Source: Thermodesulfovibrionales bacterium
GTDB taxonomy: Bacteria > Nitrospirota > Thermodesulfovibrionia > Thermodesulfovibrionales > Dissulfurispiraceae
Assembly: GCA_021129835.1 (NCBI GenBank)
Contig: JAJOKM010000179.1
Span: 1-7,908 of the forward strand
DNA length: 7,908 nt
Direction of reading: 5' to 3'
This document shows positions 1-5,500 of the stretch, piece by piece (within the stretch, counting starts at the first letter, position 1; every line of letters starts with the position of its first letter). The position numbers and the translations under genes were made by a program. The notes beneath the pieces were generated by a model. It worked only from the letters and a program-made list of their open reading frames with translations, searched no databases and was not told the DNA's origin.

Positions 1-79
1 CCCACTTAAAATAGGAAAAAACCAAAAGAGCTACCCATTTAAAACAGCGAGGAACTCTATGAAAGAGTGGGTGGATTAT

Positions 80-121
80 CGAACATGGTTCGGTCACACC
101 GAGATTGACGGGCACAGTCAA
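80..121. other. Cluster of three short hairpins left of the tandem repeat
   Basis: In order: CGAAC-ATG-GTTCG at 80-92, CGGT-CAC-ACCG at 91-101 and TTGAC-7 bases-GTCAA at 105-121. They are followed by GGGGGCAGGTCTCCAGC at 124-140, which resembles, from memory, sequences found near REP-associated (IS200-like) transposase genes. No protein-coding gene is seen in 1-200; this stretch may be the end of a degraded small mobile element. The family link is a guess. Confidence 0.3.
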
Positions 122-160
122 GAGGGGGCAGGTCTCCAGCACTTGACATGTTGGGTCATC

Positions 161-217
161 TTGACTCTTAGACTCTTGACTCTTAGACTCTCGACTATGC
201 TTAGACTCTTGACTCTA
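161..217. repeat. 15-bp tandem repeat, about 3.5 copies, entering the trpC 3' end
   Basis: TTGACTCTTAGACTC is exact at 161-175 and 176-190. A third copy at 191-208 has one substitution and a 3-base insertion (TCGACT-ATG-CTTAGACTC), and a partial fourth (TTGACTCTA) runs to 217. The unit is itself two similar 7-8-mers, TTGACTC and TTAGACTC. The trpC stop (201-203) and last codons lie inside the array. Confidence 0.85.
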
Positions 218-989
218 ATAATTCTTCGATCTTTTCTCTGATATCTCCTGTCTCCATTAGCGCTGTGCCGATGAGCATGGCATCTATGCCCGCATCTGCT
301 AATCTGGTGACCTCGTCTCTACTCTTTATACCGCTTTCGCTCACTACTATTTTACCTTTAGGTATATCCCTTTTAAGCCTGACAGTAGTTGACAGATCGA
401 CCTTAAGTGTCTTGAGGTCACGATTATTTATCCCTATAATATCTGCATCTATCGAGAGGGCCTTTTCGAGGTCGTCTTCATCATGCACCTCGAACAGGGG
501 ATGGAGCCCTAATTCTCGGGCAAGGTCTAAATATTCGGCCGCCTGACCTCTTTCGAGGATGGCAGCAATTAACAATAGAGCATCAGCGCCATTTACTCTG
601 GACTCGTATATCTGGTATTCATCAAAGACAAAATCCTTCCTCAGGATTGGCTTAGAAGTAACTTCTTTAACCGACGGGATATAAGAGAGGTCTCCCGCGA
701 AAAAGTCTTCTTCAGTCAAGACAGATATAGCAGCCACAGGGCATTCTTCATAAGTAGAGGCTATTTTAGTAGGGTCGAACTCTTTTTTGATAATGCCCCT
801 TGATGGTGATGCCTTCTTTATCTCGCCAATCAATCGTATATCTCCACTCTCCCTCTTTATAGCCCCTCTGAAGTCCCTTGCCGGCTCGATGTCACTTATG
901 CGGCTCTTCAATTCGCCAATAGAGATATTACCCTTTAGAAATTTTAACCGCTCAGCTTTATTCTTGACAATGCTACTTAAGAGACTCAT
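201..989 (-). CDS. trpC: Indole-3-glycerol phosphate synthase
   Basis: Cytoplasmic TIM-barrel enzyme that closes 1-(2-carboxyphenylamino)-1-deoxyribulose 5-phosphate to indole-3-glycerol phosphate in tryptophan synthesis. The 262 residues match the usual length of about 260. Family motifs are intact and in order: GEIKKASPSRG at 55-65 with Glu56 and Lys58, ILRKDF at 115-120 with catalytic-type Lys118, PLFEVHDE at 164-171 with Glu167, GINNRDL at 186-192, VVSESGI at 215-221 with Glu218 and Ser219, and the phosphate-binding end MLIGTALM at 238-245. The ATG start overlaps the stop of the upstream CdhB-like gene in an ATGA, so translation is probably coupled. No other trp gene lies in the window. 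The last codons (ESRV-stop) fall inside a tandem repeat that continues past the gene. The identification is secure from the motifs. Confidence 0.96.
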   Translation of the reverse strand: MSLLSSIVKNKAERLKFLKGNISIGELKSRISDIEPARDFRGAIKRESGDIRLIGEIKKASPSRGIIKKEFDPTKIASTYEECPVAAISVLTEEDFFAGDLSYIPSVKEVTSKPILRKDFVFDEYQIYESRVNGADALLLIAAILERGQAAEYLDLARELGLHPLFEVHDEDDLEKALSIDADIIGINNRDLKTLKVDLSTTVRLKRDIPKGKIVVSESGIKSRDEVTRLADAGIDAMLIGTALMETGDIREKIEELLESRV

Positions 990-1603
990 GACGGGGGTGT
1001 GTGCGGGCGCTTCATTTCGCTGATAATCTCGATAAGCCGGTTAAGTTTCGACGGTCCCATATCGCGCATGGTGATCTCGGCATCTACATGCCCGGAATGT
1101 CCACATAAGGCGATGGTGTAGCAAGTAGAGCCAGCCCGAATAATCTTTAAGGCTACATCGGCGTAAAGACAATCTATCCCGGTAAAGATAGCTACATCGT
1201 ATCTGTTGTGTTCAATGACGAGATCGGCGTGATAAGGGTTGATCTCCACAGCGCTCTTAACCGTCGGAAATTCCGGGCGGATATCAAAGACGGGCAGTAT
1301 TTCGGTGTCGATAGCCTGGGCTAATTTTCTGATTACCCTGGCTTTATCTACTGCCCCTTCTTCAAACGCCCACATAATAGTGCGTGCGGGGCTAAAGATA
1401 ACCGGCTTTTTCGCCCTTAGAACCTTCTCCGCAACCTTATGCATGGCCACTTCCTCATCAACCACCTCTCCCTCCACGATCGCCTTGCTCTCTCCTGGAT
1501 GTGCCATGTCTGAGAGGGGCACCGGCGAGACGAGATCACAATATGAACAAATTTTGGGGTCAAGTCTTGAAATATCAGTTTTCATAAAATTATAAATCAG
1601 CAC
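986..1603 (-). CDS. CO dehydrogenase/acetyl-CoA synthase epsilon (CdhB)-like protein
   Basis: The protein has 205 residues from the GTG at 1603, or 199 from the ATG at 1585; neither has a strong ribosome site, and an in-frame stop lies at 1616-1618, so the start is uncertain by six codons. The first 50 residues carry a CSYC pair (Cys19, Cys22). Residues 53-180 look like the Rossmann-like fold of the archaeal acetyl-CoA decarbonylase/synthase epsilon subunit: KVAEKVLRAKKPVIFSP, then RYDVAIFTGIDCLYADVALK near 134-153, then a strand with ALCGHSGHVDAEITM near 165-179. No membrane segment or signal peptide is seen. In archaea the epsilon subunit binds the CODH subunit and has been linked to flavin electron transfer; the role of bacterial homologues is unclear to me. 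The stop overlaps the trpC start by 4 bases. The neighbouring formate dehydrogenase and folD support a Wood-Ljungdahl context. The assignment rests on remembered family pattern, not an alignment. Confidence 0.6.
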   Translation of the reverse strand: MLIYNFMKTDISRLDPKICSYCDLVSPVPLSDMAHPGESKAIVEGEVVDEEVAMHKVAEKVLRAKKPVIFSPARTIMWAFEEGAVDKARVIRKLAQAIDTEILPVFDIRPEFPTVKSAVEINPYHADLVIEHNRYDVAIFTGIDCLYADVALKIIRAGSTCYTIALCGHSGHVDAEITMRDMGPSKLNRLIEIISEMKRPHTPPS

Positions 1604-1670
1604 ATATCCACATGGTCATACGGCCATACCTTGATATGGGACATTTTATGGTCGGCATATCGCATCAGAT

Positions 1671-1693
1671 AAATTCTTTCTGCTTAAGAATTT
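1671..1693. other. AT-rich 8-bp hairpin between toxin gene and CdhB-like gene
   Basis: AAATTCTT (1671-1678) and AAGAATTT (1686-1693) form a perfect 8-bp stem around a 7-base loop. On the plus strand a T run follows directly, which would suit a terminator in that direction, but no plus-strand gene is seen. On the minus strand, in which the genes read, no U tract follows, so termination is doubtful. It lies in the leader of the CdhB-like gene, just downstream of the possible promoter at 1693-1722. Confidence 0.35.
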
Positions 1694-1722
1694 TTATATA
1701 ATCTTCATATGATAATGGACAA
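1693..1722 (-). promoter_or_regulatory. Possible promoter for the CdhB-like/trpC pair
   Basis: On the minus strand a TTGTCC box (1722-1717) precedes TATAAA (1698-1693) by 18 bases, or TATATA (1700-1695) by 16. It begins right after the toxin-gene stop and leaves a leader of about 85 bases before the CdhB-like start. This would let the CdhB-like/trpC pair be transcribed separately from the toxin-antitoxin genes. AT-rich sequence gives such matches by chance, so this is only a candidate. Confidence 0.3.
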
Positions 1723-1726
1723 CCTA

Positions 1727-1930
1727 TCACTCTTTAAAGTCTTTTTGAGATAGTTTTACCTGTCCTCTAATTTTATCTGTAACCTTACCTGCAATATCAC
1801 CCCTTCCATGAGAATAGTGAACTCTCAATATCTTCTTGCCATTTACAACCAGCCATCCATAATTGTGTCCAGTAGCTCTAGCTTCTAAATCTAACTTTTT
1901 AAATAATTTCTCACACTCCTTTTTCTTCAT
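1727..1930 (-). CDS. HicA-like toxin of a type II toxin-antitoxin pair
   Basis: A small, basic 67-residue protein. The core, GWLVVNGKKILRVHYSHGRGDI (25-46, key residues Gly25, His38, His41, Gly42), followed by DKIRGQVKLSQKDF at the C-terminus, resembles HicA-type mRNA interferases, in which a Gly-Ser/Thr-His motif on a beta strand supplies the catalytic histidine. Here His41 after Ser40 is the best candidate, and His38 is a second. The start ATG overlaps the upstream antitoxin stop in an ATGA, as expected for a coupled toxin-antitoxin pair. The inferred role is translation-dependent mRNA cleavage when free of its partner. The sequence is AT-rich compared with flanking metabolic genes, suggesting acquisition. 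It differs from textbook HicA (order here is antitoxin first), so the family label is tentative. Confidence 0.55.
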   Translation of the reverse strand: MKKKECEKLFKKLDLEARATGHNYGWLVVNGKKILRVHYSHGRGDIAGKVTDKIRGQVKLSQKDFKE

Positions 1931-2274
1931 CTACTTTCGATAGTTTCTTCTAAAAAGGCTAACCATTTCCTGGGCAAAATTCCTAAATTTTCTTTATCAT
2001 CCTTTAAATCTTCATAAATATCCACAATCTCTTCACATAGACAATTAGCTGCTTCAAACTCCGTATCAGCATATGCAAAAGCTTCTATATCATCAAGTGA
2101 TGCTATAACTGCATCCTTTTCTATCTCAATTGTAATGTATAAAGGTTTTTTCAGGAAATAGTTCGGATGCTTTAAAGTATTCAATGGTACGATTCTATAC
2201 TGTCTTTCAATGGTATTTAACAACTTCTTAGAAAGGATTTTATATTGTTTTTCAGTAAGAATTTCTGTTTCCAT
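1927..2274 (-). CDS. HicB-like antitoxin partner
   Basis: A 115-residue acidic protein from an ATG preceded by GGAGGT at a 6-base spacing, a near-perfect ribosome site. Residues 45-91 (LYITIEIEKDAVIASLDDI through the helix around EEIVDIYEDLK) show the strand-strand-helix pattern of HicB-type degraded RNase H folds, where an acidic edge neutralises a basic HicA partner. The C-terminal 25 residues (LGILPRKWLAFLEETIESR) form a probable helix. I see no clear ribbon-helix-helix or helix-turn-helix DNA-binding domain, although the first 40 residues (EKQYKILSKKLLNTIERQYR) could supply a contact surface. The gene overlaps the basic 67-residue partner by 4 bases. The name rests on size, charge, fold pattern and pairing; it could instead belong to an undescribed family paired with HicA-like toxins. 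Confidence 0.5.
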   Translation of the reverse strand: METEILTEKQYKILSKKLLNTIERQYRIVPLNTLKHPNYFLKKPLYITIEIEKDAVIASLDDIEAFAYADTEFEAANCLCEEIVDIYEDLKDDKENLGILPRKWLAFLEETIESR

Positions 2275-2280
2275 CTTCGC

Positions 2281-2286
2281 ACCTCC
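2281..2286 (-). promoter_or_regulatory. Strong Shine-Dalgarno of the antitoxin gene
   Basis: GGAGGT on the minus strand lies 6 bases before the ATG at 2274. It fixes the antitoxin start. The toxin ATG inside the antitoxin stop has only weak purine sequence before it, so toxin output probably depends on antitoxin translation. Confidence 0.8.
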
Positions 2287-2326
2287 AATTAAGAAAGAGG
2301 GGATCAGATCTTCATTCTTGACAGAT

Positions 2327-2497
2327 TCACTGATAGACTCGCCCCATCATGCATTCTCTTTTTATATCCTCATATTCCTGCTCTTTTCTGGTTATTGTAT
2401 TATTGGGTTGGGCCACGCTATCTTGTTGCTTATTATAGATTAATGTCCCAATAATGTAACTATTCAGGGATATTTTATGAATTATAATTGTTTCCAT
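2327..2497 (-). CDS. Possible 56-residue protein upstream of the antitoxin gene
   Basis: An ATG at 2497 opens 56 codons ending in TGA at 2327-2329. AGGAG sits only 3 bases before the ATG, close but usable. The product starts METIIIHKIS and ends in a charged stretch, TRKEQEYEDIKRECMMGRVYQ (36-56), with no family that I recognise. It is AT-rich like the toxin-antitoxin genes and ends 52 bases before the antitoxin start, so it could be a first gene of the same transcript, a small regulator, or chance. The antitoxin gene begins with the same nine bases, ATGGAAACA, which may mean a partial duplication or coincidence. Confidence 0.25.
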   Translation of the reverse strand: METIIIHKISLNSYIIGTLIYNKQQDSVAQPNNTITRKEQEYEDIKRECMMGRVYQ

Positions 2498-2507
2498 ATT
2501 CTCCTGA

Positions 2508-2531
2508 ATTATACGAAAGTATATACGAAAG
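2508..2531 (-). promoter_or_regulatory. Direct-repeat operator with -10-like boxes upstream of the toxin-antitoxin module
   Basis: The 10-mer TATACGAAAG occurs exactly twice on the plus strand, at 2510-2519 and 2522-2531, a 12-base period, which puts both copies on nearly the same face of the helix. On the minus strand the repeats overlap TATACT (2523-2518) and the consensus TATAAT (2513-2508), both good -10 elements; no convincing -35 is seen. Repeats over a -10 box just ahead of a toxin-antitoxin locus suit autorepression by the antitoxin or complex. The regulator is not shown by the sequence. Confidence 0.4.
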
Positions 2532-2553
2532 CATAGTTGTTATCTAAACGTTT

Positions 2554-5500
2554 TCAAATCCCCCCTCGCCCCCTTGAACCCTTCTTTCTAATACCGACCG
2601 CCGTAGCCTTAACTCCACAAGCCACAGACATATTACATACTGCCGGATTGGTAATGGTATTGGTTGGCGTCTCGGCAAAGTGAAAACTCATACAGACCAC
2701 ACCTGGAGGAACTCGATCGGTGATCTCTATCTTCGTCTTAATAGAGCCGCGGCGGGAGGTGACCTCGACTACATCGTCGTCAGTAAGCCCTAATGCTTTA
2801 GCATCCCCTGTATTGATCTCCATCCGCTCTTCGCTGAGGATCTGGTTTAAGCCCTCGGTCTTCCCGGTCATGCTCCTCATATGGAACTGGTGGAGCTTAC
2901 GGGAGGTGGTCAAGGTGAATGGGTACTCGTCACTGACATCTTCGGCAGCCAGTGGCCGATACTCTACGGCGGAGAATTGACCGATACCTCTGGCGAACTT
3001 ACCCACATGCATAATCGGTGTGCCAGGGTGATCTAAAGAGGTGCACGGCCACTGAAGACCCTCAGGGGATTCGAGACGCTCGTAGCTCATCCCGGCAAAG
3101 TAGTGCGGAGTCAACTCCCTCACCTCATCCCATATCTGCTGTGGAGAGCTGTAATGCCAGTTAAAGCCGCATCTTTGTGCTATGGACTGTATGATCTCCC
3201 AGTCTGCCCTGCTGTCTCCTCTTGGCTCGATAACCTTACGAACCCTCTGCACCCGTCTTTCGGTATTAATGAAGGTACCATCCTTTTCCGCAAAAGAGGC
3301 AGCGGGCAAGATGACATCCGCATACCGGGCGGTCTCTGTCAGGAAGATATCTTGGGCCACCAGAAAGTCCAGGGACTCAAGGCATTGGCGAACATAGTCT
3401 GAATTTGGATTACTCAGCACCGGGTCTATCCCCATAATATACATCGCCCGGGGCCATCTCTCCGGATTTGGATTGAACATATCATTCATCGTCCGGCCGG
3501 GTATATCAGAGAGCTCGACACCCCAGGCTCGTGAAAACTTAGCGCGTATCTCGTCGCTGGTACCCCTTTCTGTCTCCTTGCCGGCTAATCGCTGCCAATG
3601 AGTAGTCATATCACTATGAACCGGCTGATAGCCGCTAAATACATTGGGGAGACACCCCATATCGCAGGCCCCCTGGACATTGCATTGACCACGAAGTGGA
3701 TTTATCCCGGCATGGGATTTGCCGAGATTACCGGTAGCCAGAGCCAGGTTGGTTAGCGCCACAACATTCTCCACACCGCATGTCTGCTGGACCACTCCCA
3801 TGCTATAGAAGATGGCAGCATTGCCAGCAGTGGCATAGATACGGGCCGCTCTGACGATATCTTCTCCAGATACACCAGTTATCCCCGAGGCATACTCAGG
3901 GGTATATCTCTCTACTATCTCTTTCATATTCTCGAACCCATTTGTCCGGCTCTTAATAAATTCGCAGTCTTCAAGCCCCTCCTTTAAGATAACATGCATC
4001 AGGGCATTGCATAGCGCTATGTCTGTCCCTGGTCTAATCTGTAAGTGAAGGGTGGCTATTTTCACAAGGGGTATTCGGCGCGGGTCGATGACAATCAGCT
4101 TAGCGCCCTTTCTGACCGCCCTACGAATTCCATAACCGATGATGGGTTCGGACTCTGTGGGATTACAGCCCATTACTAAAATGGCGTCAGCGCCTTCTAC
4201 CTCGCTAATAGGGTTGGTCATAGCCGCGCTTCCCAAAACAGTGGCCAGTCCGACGACGGTGGCCGCATGACAGAGACGCGCGCAATGGTCAACACTGTTG
4301 GTGCCAAGAGAGCGAAGGAGTTTTTGAAAGAGATAGTTCTCTTCATTGGTAACCTTGGCTGAGCTCAATCCAGCCAAAGACTCGGGCCCGTATTTATCCC
4401 GTATCTCTAACAGCCGGGCAGCGACTAAGTCGAGTGCCTCTTTCCAACTTACTTCAACAAAATTTCCATCTCGTCTGATCAGGGGAGCGGTCAACCGCTC
4501 TGGGTGGTTGATGAAGTCATAGCCGTATCGACCCTTGACACAGAGGTTGCCCTTGTTGACCGAACTATCAGGGTCTCCCCGCGCATTAACGATGATATTT
4601 CCGCGAACACCTATATAAATTCCACAGCCACAGCCGCAGTAAGGGCAGATGGTCTTAACCTCACGGGTTGGCGGCAGGGCATTCTTAGAGACCAATGCCC
4701 CAACCGGGCAACTATCAATGCACTGACCACAGGATTCGCAGGCTGTATTCAGCAACAAGCCGCTGTATCCTTCGGCAGCGCCCTCCCGGTAGACCAAAGA
4801 CAGGGCTCCAACGCCTTGAACTTTGTGGCATATACGGACACACCGCCTACAGCGTATGCATTTATTGGGGTCTCGCTCCATAAATGGATGAGATCTATCC
4901 ACAGGATAATAGTACCTCTCTCTTTTATCTGAAATAGGCGATATCTCATACGCGGTAGCCAACTGACGGAGATTGCAATCATAGACTGCTTTACAGCCAC
5001 ACTCCAAACAGCGCTCGGCCTCCCTTTTTGCTATATCCTCAGGGTAACCAAGCTCAATCTCTCGAAAATTGCTACGCCTCTCGTTAGGTCTGAGCCTCGG
5101 CATCGTTAGCCTCGGCTTACGCTCGACTTGAACAAGCTCCTCTTCGTTCAACCGTCCTTTGTTAATATTAAAGGGCTTCTTGACTGCCACTATCCCTTCA
5201 CCCTTTAGGCAGCAATCAATGGCTGAGGCAGCTTTCTTTCCTGCCGCAATAGCTTCCACTGCTGTAGCTGCCCCGTTCACGCAGTCTCCGCCGGCAAAGA
5301 CCCCCGCCATACCGGTTAGCAAGGTATCGGTATCGGCCACAATATTACCTCGCTCTGTCTTAAGTCCACTTTCTTCCGCTAACAAAGAAAGATCGGGCCT
5401 CTGACCGATGGCAACAATAACAGAGTCTACTGATAGTGCGAATTCTGAGCCCAGGATCGGTTCTGGCCGACGGCGTCCGCTGGCGCCGGGTTCACCCAAT

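Noticed and set aside
59..241. 60-codon plus-strand ORF running through the tandem repeat
   Set aside because: Its second half is a Leu/Thr-rich translation of the 15-bp repeat, it overlaps the 3' end of trpC on the opposite strand, and it resembles no family.
1624..1639. Short hairpin CCATA/TATGG in the leader of the CdhB-like gene
   Set aside because: A 5-bp stem with a 6-base loop is expected by chance in such sequence, with no linked motif.
4504..4932. 142-codon plus-strand ORF inside the formate dehydrogenase gene
   Set aside because: It is antisense to the conserved ferredoxin-cluster region; the motifs belong to the minus strand and the plus-strand protein shows no domain.
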